Assembly (NCBI GenBank): GCA_005773145.1
Contig: SXHS01000255.1
Coordinates: forward strand, 1-5,269
DNA: 5,269 nucleotides
Reading direction: 5' to 3'
Source of the DNA: Planctomycetaceae bacterium
GTDB taxonomy: Bacteria > Planctomycetota > Planctomycetia > Pirellulales > Pirellulaceae
The notes under the pieces: generated by a model
Database searches by the model: none
What the model was told of the DNA's origin: nothing
What the model saw: the letters and a program-made list of their open reading frames with translations, nothing else
Part shown: one piece after another, positions 1 to 5,269 of the stretch
Layout: each line of letters opens with the position of its first letter
How positions within the stretch are numbered: the first letter of the stretch is position 1
Translations under genes and position numbers: made by a program

Positions 1-111
1 ACCGCCAATAATCACGACATCGTATTCCTCACGAAGTCGCTCGGGATCGCGGAACATCCGCGGCTCGGGATACTCCTTGCTGAGGGCGAATTTGAGCAGT
101 CGATAAGGCAT
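1..111 (-). CDS. FAD-dependent oxidoreductase, sarcosine oxidase beta-subunit-like, N-terminus only (candidate NMG dehydrogenase subunit)
   Basis: Only the first 37 codons are present; the gene runs off the left edge. The ATG at 111-109 overlaps the stop of the preceding gene as TAATG, so translation is probably coupled, and no clear Shine-Dalgarno is visible. The peptide starts MPYRLLKFALSKEYPEP and reaches YDVVIIGG at residues 30-37, the first beta strand and glycine loop of a Rossmann fold that binds the ADP part of FAD. A 30-residue leader before this strand is seen in sarcosine oxidase beta (SoxB/MgdA-type) proteins. Its place directly after an mgsABC-gmaS set suggests the FAD subunit of N-methylglutamate dehydrogenase, which oxidises N-methylglutamate to glutamate and a C1 unit. 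The dinucleotide-fold call is firm. The substrate and subunit identity are inferred from context, and another FAD amine oxidase remains possible. Confidence 0.7.
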   Translation of the reverse strand, partial: MPYRLLKFALSKEYPEPRMFRDPERLREEYDVVIIGG

Positions 112-1469
112 TAGAAGAACGTCAAGTACTCATCAATCTCCCAAGGCGTGACCTGGCGATCGTAGGTTTCCCACTCCTTGATTTTCAGATCAATAAACTG
201 CCCGGCGATCGGGCCCAAAGAATCACAGATAACCTTATCGCGCCGAAGTTCCTGTATCGCTTCCCACAACGATTGAGGCAAGATGCCAATCCCCGAGTCC
301 AGCACGGCTTGGATGGATTTCTCGTACATGTTGCCAAGATTCGGTTCGCCCGGATCGATCTTGTTGTCAATGCCGTCAAGCCCCGCGGCGAGGTAGGCCG
401 CCAGCGCCAAGTAGGGATTACAACCGGCAGAGACGGTTCGATCTTCAAAATGTCCTGGCCCCGCGGTACGAATCATCTGAGTGCGATTGTTATCTCCGTA
501 GCTGATAAAAGCCGGTGTCCAGGTGTAGCCCGACCGGCTGGAATAGAGCCCCGTGCCCAGCTGCAGACGCTTGTAGCAGTTCACGGTGGGGCTGGTGACC
601 GCACACAGCGCGCGCGCATGCTTCAGCACTCCGCCAATGAAATGGTATCCGAGTTCCGAACAGCCAAGCCGTCGTCGATCAGCGGGGTCGTTGAAGAGAC
701 TTGCTCCCGTCCCCGCATCCGCCAAATGGAAGTGAATGTGTAAACCGCTTCCCGTATGATCGCTGAACGGTTTGGCCATGTGCGTGGCGATAGCGCCATA
801 CTTCTTGGCCAATTGCGAAGTGCACATCTTGAAAAACGTAACGCGGTCGGCCGTGGTGAGTGCGTCGGCATAGTCAAAATTCACTTCGTATTGACCGTTG
901 GCGTCTTCGTGGTCGGCCTGATAGACGCCCCACCCCAGCTTATTGAGCATCGCCGTCAAATCCTGCAGATAGCCCATCGCGGGAGCCATCGACCGAAAGT
1001 CGTAGCAGGGCTTCCGCAGACAATCGACGCCGTCCGGGTTCCAGGCCCGGATCGTCCCGTCGGCATCACGCGTCACCAGAAAATGTTCGGGCTCCATACC
1101 GACATTAAAGACAAAACCGCGACGACGGACTTCCCCCAGCACGCGCTTCAGATTGGTGCGCGCACAATAGGGATGCGGTTGATTGTCAACGTACACGTCG
1201 GAGGCAAACCTCGCCGTATTGGCCAACCAAGGCAGCGGGGTGTAGGTGCCGAGATCGATACGCGCCAGCATGTCGTGCGCATGCGGACCCTGCCCCATTC
1301 CCCACACGGCCCCGCCAGCAAAGCCCGCGCCCGTGTCGGTGACATCATCCAAACAGCCGGCCGGCACCATCTTGACCTTGGCCGCTCCATGAATGTCGAC
1401 AAACTGCACGAGCACGTACTCAATCTGGTCTTGCTCCATTCGGTTGCGGATTGCAGTGCGGTCAGTCAT
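111..1469 (-). CDS. gmaS: Type III (GlnT-like) glutamine synthetase family, probable gamma-glutamylmethylamide synthetase
   Basis: 452 aa, close to the usual GlnT/GmaS length. The enzyme is expected to ligate methylamine (GmaS) or ammonia (GlnT) to glutamate with ATP, in the cytoplasm. The N-terminal beta-grasp has FVDIHGAAKVKMVP (about residues 23-36). Catalytic-domain motifs are LPWLANTAR (79-87), G-M-E-P-E-H-F with metal ligands E126 and E128, GQYEVNF (192-198), GSGLHIHFH (240-248; H244 expected metal ligand), NCYKRL (297-302), and NPYLALAAYLAAGLDGI (351-367). ATG 1469 is chosen because GGGAGG (1483-1478) lies 8 nt upstream; an in-frame TTG at 1475 would leave only 2 nt. It follows mgsC after 24 nt and overlaps the FAD oxidoreductase start by 1 nt. 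Neighbours homologous to N-methylglutamate synthase and a SoxB-like protein favour GmaS. GlnT cannot be excluded from sequence because the same family is linked to glxBCD in rhizobia. Confidence 0.85.
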   Translation of the reverse strand: MTDRTAIRNRMEQDQIEYVLVQFVDIHGAAKVKMVPAGCLDDVTDTGAGFAGGAVWGMGQGPHAHDMLARIDLGTYTPLPWLANTARFASDVYVDNQPHPYCARTNLKRVLGEVRRRGFVFNVGMEPEHFLVTRDADGTIRAWNPDGVDCLRKPCYDFRSMAPAMGYLQDLTAMLNKLGWGVYQADHEDANGQYEVNFDYADALTTADRVTFFKMCTSQLAKKYGAIATHMAKPFSDHTGSGLHIHFHLADAGTGASLFNDPADRRRLGCSELGYHFIGGVLKHARALCAVTSPTVNCYKRLQLGTGLYSSRSGYTWTPAFISYGDNNRTQMIRTAGPGHFEDRTVSAGCNPYLALAAYLAAGLDGIDNKIDPGEPNLGNMYEKSIQAVLDSGIGILPQSLWEAIQELRRDKVICDSLGPIAGQFIDLKIKEWETYDRQVTPWEIDEYLTFF

Positions 1470-1477
1470 CGCCAAGG

Positions 1478-1483
1478 CCTCCC
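1478..1483 (-). promoter_or_regulatory. Ribosome binding site of gmaS
   Basis: GGGAGG on the minus strand, 8 nt before the ATG at 1469. It decides the start in favour of this ATG over the TTG six bases upstream. It lies inside the 24-nt gap after mgsC, so gmaS has its own good initiation signal, unlike the overlapping genes around it. Confidence 0.75.
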
Positions 1484-1493
1484 AACGATCGGT

Positions 1494-2843
1494 TTAGTAG
1501 GATTTCTTTCCGGGAATCCAATCGGTGCCGGCCAGCGGCACCTGGGCCATCGCGGCCGCTTCGACGGTCAGCGCTACAAGGTCTTCACGTTCCAGGTGGT
1601 GAACGTTGGACTTTCCGCACGCACGAGCAAGTGTGCTCAGCTCCATGGTCATCACATTGAGATAGTTCTGCAGCCGACGAGCGCCCCATTCTACGTTCAA
1701 TCGTTGCTCGAGTTCCTCGTCTTGCGTGGTCACGCCGACAGGACACCGTCCCGTGTGGCAATGATGGCAAAATCCGGGCTCGGTTCCCAGGTGCCGGTAT
1801 TCGTCGGTGACGTCCACCGACTCCCATGCATGATCCCCACCGGCGGATCTCACATAATGGCGGCTGTTGCACCCCAGGGCTATCAGCACCGCCTGACCGA
1901 TCGACACGGCGTCGGCGCCGAGCGCCAAGGCTTTGGCCACGTCAGCGCCGGTGCGTATGCCACCCGAGACCACCAACTGGACCTGCCCGTAGACCCCCAG
2001 TTCCTCCAGCGCCTGCACGGCCTGGCGGACCGCCGGCAGCGTGGGAATTCCGGCGTGCTCGATGAATACCTGCTGCGTCGCTGCCGTCCCTCCCTGCATC
2101 CCGTCAAGCACGACCACGTCGGCGCCCGACGCAACCGCCAGCTTCACATCGTGCAACACGCGCGAGGCGCCGATCTTGACGTAAATCGGTACCTCCCAGT
2201 CCGTCAGCTCCCGCAACTCCTCGATCTTGATGGTCAGGTCATCGGGACCAGTCCAATCGGGATGCCGACAAGCAGAACGTTGATCGATGCCTTCGGGCAA
2301 GGTGCGCATCGCAGCCACGCGGGCGTTGATCTTTTGTCCCAACAGCATGCCACCGCCACCCGGTTTTGCCCCCTGCCCGGCCACGATCTCAATGGCATCG
2401 GCCTTGCGCAGGTCGTCGGGATTAAATCCGTAACGCGAGGGGAGGCACTGGTAAACCAGCGTCTTTGACGATTGTCGCTCCTCAGGCGTCATGCCGCCGT
2501 CACCTGTGGTGGTCGAAGTGCCGACGGCCGTCGCCGCGCGGCCGATGGCCTCTTTGACGCGCGCCGACAGCGCCCCAAAACTCATTCCCGCAATCGTGAT
2601 CGGCGTTGCCAATTCCACGGGCCGTTTGGCCTTTCGCGTGCCGAGAATCGTTTTGGTGACGCACCGTTCGCGGTAGCCTTCCAGCGGATAGCGCGACAGG
2701 GATGCGGTCAGAAACACGAGCTCGTCGAACGTCGGCAGCCGGCGCTTCGCGCCCATGCCGCGAATGTCATACACCCCGCGTTCCGCGGCCTGCTGGATGT
2801 AGTCAATGACGTGCCGATTGTACGAATAGCTTTCTTCGCTCAT
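1494..2843 (-). CDS. mgsC: N-methylglutamate synthase subunit C (glutamate synthase FMN/Fe-S domain; GlxD-like)
   Basis: 449 aa. It corresponds to the FMN-binding synthase domain of the glutamate synthase large subunit as a separate protein. With MgsA and MgsB it is expected to form N-methylglutamate synthase. Visible features are PITIAGMSFGALS (81-93) at the start of the TIM barrel, GDGGM (114-118), GQGAKPGGGGMLLGQKI (156-172), YVKIGAS (221-227), VLDGMQGGTAATQ (245-257), SGGIRTGADVAKALALGAD (293-311) for FMN phosphate binding, and a cysteine cluster C359-x2-C362-x4-C367 in CHHCHTGRCPVGVTTQD, a likely Fe-S site. The C-terminus has NYLNVMTMELSTLARACGK (393-411) and ends in DWIPG(KKSY). The ATG at 2843 overlaps the mgsB stop as TGATG, with GGGGAG 9 nt upstream. 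The reading frame stays open further upstream across mgsB, but that stretch is antiparallel-frame noise and not homologous. The family is certain; the substrate (gamma-glutamylmethylamide rather than glutamine) is inferred from the operon. Confidence 0.93.
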   Translation of the reverse strand: MSEESYSYNRHVIDYIQQAAERGVYDIRGMGAKRRLPTFDELVFLTASLSRYPLEGYRERCVTKTILGTRKAKRPVELATPITIAGMSFGALSARVKEAIGRAATAVGTSTTTGDGGMTPEERQSSKTLVYQCLPSRYGFNPDDLRKADAIEIVAGQGAKPGGGGMLLGQKINARVAAMRTLPEGIDQRSACRHPDWTGPDDLTIKIEELRELTDWEVPIYVKIGASRVLHDVKLAVASGADVVVLDGMQGGTAATQQVFIEHAGIPTLPAVRQAVQALEELGVYGQVQLVVSGGIRTGADVAKALALGADAVSIGQAVLIALGCNSRHYVRSAGGDHAWESVDVTDEYRHLGTEPGFCHHCHTGRCPVGVTTQDEELEQRLNVEWGARRLQNYLNVMTMELSTLARACGKSNVHHLEREDLVALTVEAAAMAQVPLAGTDWIPGKKSY

Positions 2844-3541
2844 CACCCATAGCTCCCCAGGTGGGCCGCGTTCCAGTGATACAGCGTACGCGACGACGCA
2901 ATCCGCTTGAATTCGCTTGGTTCGTGAGCAAAACCCGCTTGATCGAGGAGTTCCACCAGGGCGCTGATGTCGCTCTTGGAAAGCGGTTCCTCGCGGGCAT
3001 CTGCACCCAGACTGGCAATCTGCCCGCGAACGTAAATAACCGCTTCGTAAAGTGAATCGCCCAGTCCCGCACCAGCGTCTCCGCACACGACGAGCCTGCC
3101 AAGCTGGCCCATGAAGCCCGAGACATGCCCCACATTGCCGCCAACCACGATATCGCAACCTTTCATCGAGATTCCGCAACGACTGGCGGCATCTCCCTCG
3201 ATGATGACCAGCCCGCCGCGTCCCGAAGACGCCGCGCTCGCTGAAGCATTGCCTTTCACACGGACGACGCCCGACATGATGTTTTCCGCCACACCCCAAC
3301 CCACGTTGCCGTGAACCGTGACATGGGCCCGCTTGTTCATCGCAGCCACATAGTACCCGGCATGGCCGCGAATCTGAACGTCAACGTCGGCGTCAATCCC
3401 GACGGCGATGCTATGGCGGCCGTTCGGATGCGTGATTTCCACATGATCGCCCGAGCCCAGATCGTGGTGCAGGAACTGATTCAGCTCCCGTAAGCTGATT
3501 TGGTCGAGATCGAACTCAACGGTTGGAGCTACACTCGCCAT
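2843..3541 (-). CDS. mgsB: N-methylglutamate synthase subunit B (GltB C-terminal GXGXG domain; GlxC-like)
   Basis: 232 aa. It matches the C-terminal GXGXG right-handed beta-helix of the glutamate synthase large subunit, here a stand-alone subunit that is structural rather than catalytic. Glycine-rich coil repeats run through residues 57-173: IRGHAGYYVAA, VHGNVGWGVAENIMSG, VKGNASASAASSGRGG, IEGDAASRCGISMKG, VGGNVGHVSGFMGQLG, CGDAGAGLGDSLYEA, VRG. A 60-residue C-terminal tail ends in HLGSYG. The ATG at 3541 lies inside the mgsA reading frame (13-nt overlap) and the stop is shared with the mgsC start as TGATG, so the three subunits are translationally linked. A GGAG lies about 11 nt before the start. 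Formylmethanofuran dehydrogenase subunit C has a similar fold, but the flanking MgsA and MgsC exclude that reading. Confidence 0.93.
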   Translation of the reverse strand: MASVAPTVEFDLDQISLRELNQFLHHDLGSGDHVEITHPNGRHSIAVGIDADVDVQIRGHAGYYVAAMNKRAHVTVHGNVGWGVAENIMSGVVRVKGNASASAASSGRGGLVIIEGDAASRCGISMKGCDIVVGGNVGHVSGFMGQLGRLVVCGDAGAGLGDSLYEAVIYVRGQIASLGADAREEPLSKSDISALVELLDQAGFAHEPSEFKRIASSRTLYHWNAAHLGSYG

Positions 3542-4425
3542 GAATAGATCGTCTCCGGTTGCGGCTCAAAGATCTTGGCCTCGGCAACGCCCGGCAGGTG
3601 CGCCATCGAACGAAACTCCGACGAAACCGCGACGTAGTCGTCGGTCTCCGCCACGACCGCCGGCTTGCAGGCAAATGCGTCGCGCACGAGCGTCATCGCG
3701 TCGGTGGTGGCCATCAGCAGCGTGTAAAAGCCATCCAGCTCCTCGAAGGCGCGCTCGATTGCCAAATTCAGCGAATCCCCCTCCCGCAGGCGCCATTCAA
3801 TAAAGCGGCAGGCAGCCTCGGTGTCATTGTCGGTGTCAAAATGGACTCCCTGCTTTTCCAGCATGCGACAAAGCATGTAAGGGTTTGACAACGAGCCATT
3901 GTGAACCAAACAAAAATCTTCACCCGCCGTGAAAGGATGCGAGTGCGCCGGCGTCACTGCCGATTCCGTGGCCATCCGCGTGTGGCCGACACAGTGGGTG
4001 CCAGTCAGTTCGGCAAAGCGATAGCGTCGGGAGATCTCACGCGCAGTACCTTGATCCTTGAAAATGTCCATGGACCGCCCGACCGAAAGCACCAGCAGCG
4101 CAGAATCAAACTCGGCCAGCCACGTCTTCACCCGCGGCGGAGCAACCGATGTGATCAGAATACCGTGATTCTCGACGCCTAGAATCTCGGCGCTGTCTGT
4201 GCTGAACGCGCGACGAAATGACTCCAGGAACCGTTGCCAATCGTACTGGCGATCGCCGACAAATAGGCTCATGCGGCGAGTGCCCGCCTGCGCGGAGCCA
4301 AAGACGGCCATGCCCCCCGAATCCAGACCGCGATCCGCCATGCAGACGAACATGGGCGTTGCCCACTCGCCAAGGCGAACGCGAAGTTCGGCCCTTTTCA
4401 CCAGCAAACCGACGATGCCGCACAT
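3529..4425 (-). CDS. mgsA: N-methylglutamate synthase subunit A (class II glutamine amidotransferase; GlxB-like)
   Basis: 298 aa. It is a class II (Ntn, PurF/GltB-type) glutamine amidotransferase expected to supply the amidohydrolase part of N-methylglutamate synthase. It starts MCGIVGLL, and C2 becomes the N-terminal nucleophile after Met removal. Other active-site motifs are DRGLDSGG (31-38), GHTRMAT (147-153; the Arg of the GHTRWAT motif), SHPF (163-166), HNGSLSN (175-181; oxyanion-hole Asn-Gly) and DNDTEAA (199-205). The ATG at 4425 is chosen because Cys must be residue 2 and AAGGTGG lies 5 nt upstream; an in-frame GTG at 4434 falls inside that ribosome site. It is first in the operon and overlaps mgsB by 13 nt. 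Its upstream region carries a 134-bp mobile-like element and a candidate sigma-54 promoter. The family is certain; the role follows from the mgsBC-gmaS neighbours. Confidence 0.93.
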   Translation of the reverse strand: MCGIVGLLVKRAELRVRLGEWATPMFVCMADRGLDSGGMAVFGSAQAGTRRMSLFVGDRQYDWQRFLESFRRAFSTDSAEILGVENHGILITSVAPPRVKTWLAEFDSALLVLSVGRSMDIFKDQGTAREISRRYRFAELTGTHCVGHTRMATESAVTPAHSHPFTAGEDFCLVHNGSLSNPYMLCRMLEKQGVHFDTDNDTEAACRFIEWRLREGDSLNLAIERAFEELDGFYTLLMATTDAMTLVRDAFACKPAVVAETDDYVAVSSEFRSMAHLPGVAEAKIFEPQPETIYSWRV

Positions 4426-4430
4426 GAAGA

Positions 4431-4437
4431 CCACCTT
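4431..4437 (-). promoter_or_regulatory. Ribosome binding site of mgsA
   Basis: AAGGTGG on the minus strand, 5 nt before the ATG at 4425. It includes the alternative GTG, which rules that start out. The site lies only about 20 nt from the edge of the inserted repeat element, so the original leader must have been short. Confidence 0.7.
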
Positions 4438-4455
4438 GAGCTAGCCACCCACGCC

Positions 4456-4465
4456 ATGTCAAAGC
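4456..4465. repeat. 10-bp direct repeat, left copy (putative target-site duplication)
   Basis: ATGTCAAAGC occurs here and identically at 4600-4609, immediately outside the two ends of the inverted-repeat element. An exact 10-bp match exactly at both flanks is what a transposition target-site duplication looks like. On the minus strand the repeat contains TTGACA, but neither copy has a convincing -10 box at 17 nt. Confidence 0.7.
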
Positions 4466-4599
4466 GTGACCGTTCACGGGCCGCGGACAGCCTCATTTTC
4501 CCGGCGAATTCGCCAGAGGCACATCGTTCTGTCAGGAGGTTGTCCACCGTGGTTCCCGGGAAAATGTGCCTGTCCCCCTCTCTCGGCCCGTGAACGGTT
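4466..4599. mobile_element. 134-bp inverted-repeat element, MITE- or REP-like, no coding capacity
   Basis: A near-palindromic element. The outer arms ACCGTTCACGGGCC (4469-4482) and GGCCCGTGAACGGT (4585-4598) pair perfectly over 14 bp. Inside, GGACAG (4485-4490) pairs with CTGTCC (4570-4575), and CATTTTCCCGG (4494-4504) with CCGGGAAAATG (4556-4566), separated by small internal loops. The 51-nt loop (4505-4555) borders a 12-bp palindrome GGCGAATTCGCC (4503-4514) and has AGGCACAT (4517-4524), which can pair instead with ATGTGCCT (4564-4571), giving an alternative fold. Perfect 10-bp direct repeats flank it. No open reading frame of note lies inside. It is best read as a non-autonomous transposable element that would need a transposase from elsewhere, or a REP-type repeat. 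The hairpin and direct repeats are directly visible; the class is inferred. Confidence 0.75.
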
Positions 4600-4609
4600 A
4601 TGTCAAAGC
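4600..4609. repeat. 10-bp direct repeat, right copy (putative target-site duplication)
   Basis: Identical to 4456-4465 (ATGTCAAAGC). This copy overlaps the -12 end of the candidate sigma-54 promoter, so the promoter half lies entirely on the far side of the element from mgsA. Confidence 0.7.
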
Positions 4610-4622
4610 AACTGCCATTCCC
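4607..4622 (-). promoter_or_regulatory. Candidate sigma-54 (-24/-12) promoter for the mgsABC operon
   Basis: The minus strand reads GGGAATGGCAGTTGCT. Against TGGCACGN4TTGCW it keeps the GG at -24, the TTGCT at -12 and the exact 10-nt spacing between GG and GC, with mismatches in the middle of the -24 block. The predicted start is about 4596-4597, inside the last bases of the repeat element, giving a leader of about 170 nt that carries the hairpin. The divergent sigma-54 activator gene next door supports the call. It is a single degenerate match found by eye and so only moderately likely. Confidence 0.4.
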
Positions 4623-4765
4623 AAAATAACAGGACCCCGGATCCAGCGAGATAAGTCAAGCTTGCATCCTTGTTTACGTATGCCGGATCGTCGAAATACC
4701 ATGGCAACGCGTGTTCTGCTATCATAACAAGTGTTGTCCAGTGTCCAGAATGTGAACAAGGCCGG
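4623..4765. other. Rest of the divergent intergenic region, likely holding activator sites and the regulator promoter
   Basis: No gene is visible. Features seen are the 8-bp palindrome CAAGCTTG (4657-4664), CTTGTT (4669-4674) and two AACAAG copies (4726-4731 and 4755-4760) that are its reverse complement, and a TATCAT (4720-4725) that could be a -10 box for the plus-strand gene with a poor -35. This is the right distance for enhancer sites of a sigma-54 activator, but no strong dyad was found. Nothing here is conclusive. Confidence 0.3.
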
Positions 4766-5269
4766 ATGGAAATCCTTCACTACAACGACGAAGAAAAGGA
4801 ATTGCACCGCTATCTGGTGGAGCATGGTCATGTAAATACCATTCTGCCCGCCTCGGCGGATCCCTTTCAAGTCATCCGCGCTCGCTCCTTTGATGCCGCG
4901 TTCGTGGGTTTTCATCCCCATGGCATCAATCTGATTCGGGCACTGCGGCGACGGAATCCCGATTGCATTGTGACCATCATCACTTCGGATCGCGATGCGC
5001 GCCGCGCCGTGGAAGCGATGAAGACGGGAGCCTTCGATTATTTGCTGAGTCCCCTCGATTTCACCGATGTGGAGCGGACCTGTATTCTGATGACTCGCGA
5101 TTTTGCGATGCTGGAAGAGCGTCGCAAACTTCAGGATCAACTGGCGTTGACGGCGGAAGGAGCGCGGCTGATTGGCACGTCGCAGGCCGTGGAAGACCTC
5201 CGCAGATTGGTGGCCAAAGCGGCCGTCTGCCGCGCACCGGTGCTGCTGTTGGGCGAGACCGGCACGGGC
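4766..5269 (+). CDS. NtrC-family sigma-54-dependent response regulator with degenerate receiver domain, 5' part only
   Basis: 168 codons are present and the gene runs off the right edge. Residues 1-115 form a CheY-like receiver: MEILHYNDEE at the first strand, FDAAFVGF (42-49), IVTIITSDRDARRAVEAMKTGAFDYL (68-93), SPLD (95-98). After a linker helix (about 112-128), the AAA+ domain begins at RLIGTSQAVEDLRRLVAKAA (134-153) and reaches GETGTG (163-168), the Walker A of sigma-54 activators, where the window ends. The receiver is unusual. G48 stands where the phosphoacceptor Asp is expected, N7-D8 replaces the usual acidic pair, and S95 replaces the conserved Lys; T73 is kept. It is therefore probably not controlled by normal aspartyl phosphorylation. 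ATG 4766 has a weak AAGG 4 nt upstream and no better in-frame ATG or GTG precedes it. Divergent from the NMG operon, it probably activates that operon; this is inference. Confidence 0.9.
   Translation, partial: MEILHYNDEEKELHRYLVEHGHVNTILPASADPFQVIRARSFDAAFVGFHPHGINLIRALRRRNPDCIVTIITSDRDARRAVEAMKTGAFDYLLSPLDFTDVERTCILMTRDFAMLEERRKLQDQLALTAEGARLIGTSQAVEDLRRLVAKAAVCRAPVLLLGETGTG

Noticed and set aside
756..2468. 570-codon open frame on the plus strand
   Set aside because: It lies antisense across gmaS and mgsC, has no recognisable domain, is low-complexity and Arg/His/Gly-rich, and crosses a real intergenic gap. High-GC shadow of the minus-strand genes.
2844..3299. Upstream extension of the mgsC reading frame to about 601 codons
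   Set aside because: The extra segment is frame noise inside mgsB. The mgsC ATG at 2843 overlaps the mgsB stop and has a GGGGAG ribosome site, and homology starts there.
4457..4462. TTGACA on the minus strand as a sigma-70 -35 box for mgsA
   Set aside because: Seventeen bases on there is only TCAAGG, not a -10 box, and it would overlap the ribosome site. The copy at 4601-4606 also lacks a -10 (AGAGAG).
4466..4599. The large hairpin as a transcription terminator or riboswitch
   Set aside because: It lies upstream of both divergent genes with no gene ending there, has no U-tract after the stem, and is flanked by exact direct repeats, which fits an insertion better.
4466..4654. 62-codon open frame on the plus strand through the repeat element
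   Set aside because: It is an open stretch of a palindromic element with no ribosome site or recognisable protein.
4702..4719. TGGCAACGCGTGTTCTGC on the plus strand as a sigma-54 promoter for the regulator
   Set aside because: The GG to GC spacing is 13 nt instead of 10, so it does not fit the sigma-54 pattern.
4598..5140. 180-codon open frame on the minus strand
   Set aside because: It is antisense to the regulator gene, whose receiver and AAA+ motifs are clear, and it would run into the repeat element.

Overview
The window carries the front part of an N-methylglutamate (NMG) pathway operon for methylamine use, read on the minus strand, and the start of a divergent sigma-54 enhancer-binding regulator on the plus strand. 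GC content is moderately high. Sigma-54 control, a palindromic intergenic mobile element and compact coupled genes suggest a Gram-negative environmental bacterium. A planctomycete-like or other non-proteobacterial lineage is possible, but the sequence alone does not prove it.

Minus strand, in transcription order: mgsA (glutamine amidotransferase class II domain, 4425-3529), mgsB (GXGXG beta-helix domain, 3541-2843), mgsC (FMN/Fe-S glutamate synthase domain, 2843-1494), a type III glutamine-synthetase-like gene best read as gmaS (1469-111), and the first 37 codons of a sarcosine-oxidase-beta-like FAD oxidoreductase (111 to the window edge), a candidate NMG dehydrogenase subunit. Junctions are a 13-nt overlap, a TGATG overlap, a 24-nt gap and a TAATG overlap, so this is almost certainly one operon. 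In the known pathway, GmaS ligates methylamine to glutamate giving gamma-glutamylmethylamide, MgsABC converts this to N-methylglutamate, and NMG dehydrogenase (MgdABCD) oxidises that to glutamate and a C1 unit. MgsA, MgsB and MgsC correspond to separate pieces of the large subunit of glutamate synthase. The same module is called glxBCD-glnT in rhizobia.

The 340-bp divergent intergenic region (4426-4765) holds a 134-bp inverted-repeat element flanked by perfect 10-bp direct repeats, which looks like a non-autonomous transposable element with a target-site duplication. Just beyond it lies a candidate sigma-54 (-24/-12) promoter facing the operon. If that promoter is real, its transcript starts at the edge of the element and carries the hairpin in its 5' leader. 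Without the insertion the leader would be about 27 nt. The plus-strand gene starting at 4766 encodes an NtrC-type activator whose receiver domain lacks the phosphoacceptor aspartate. It is the obvious candidate regulator of the operon.
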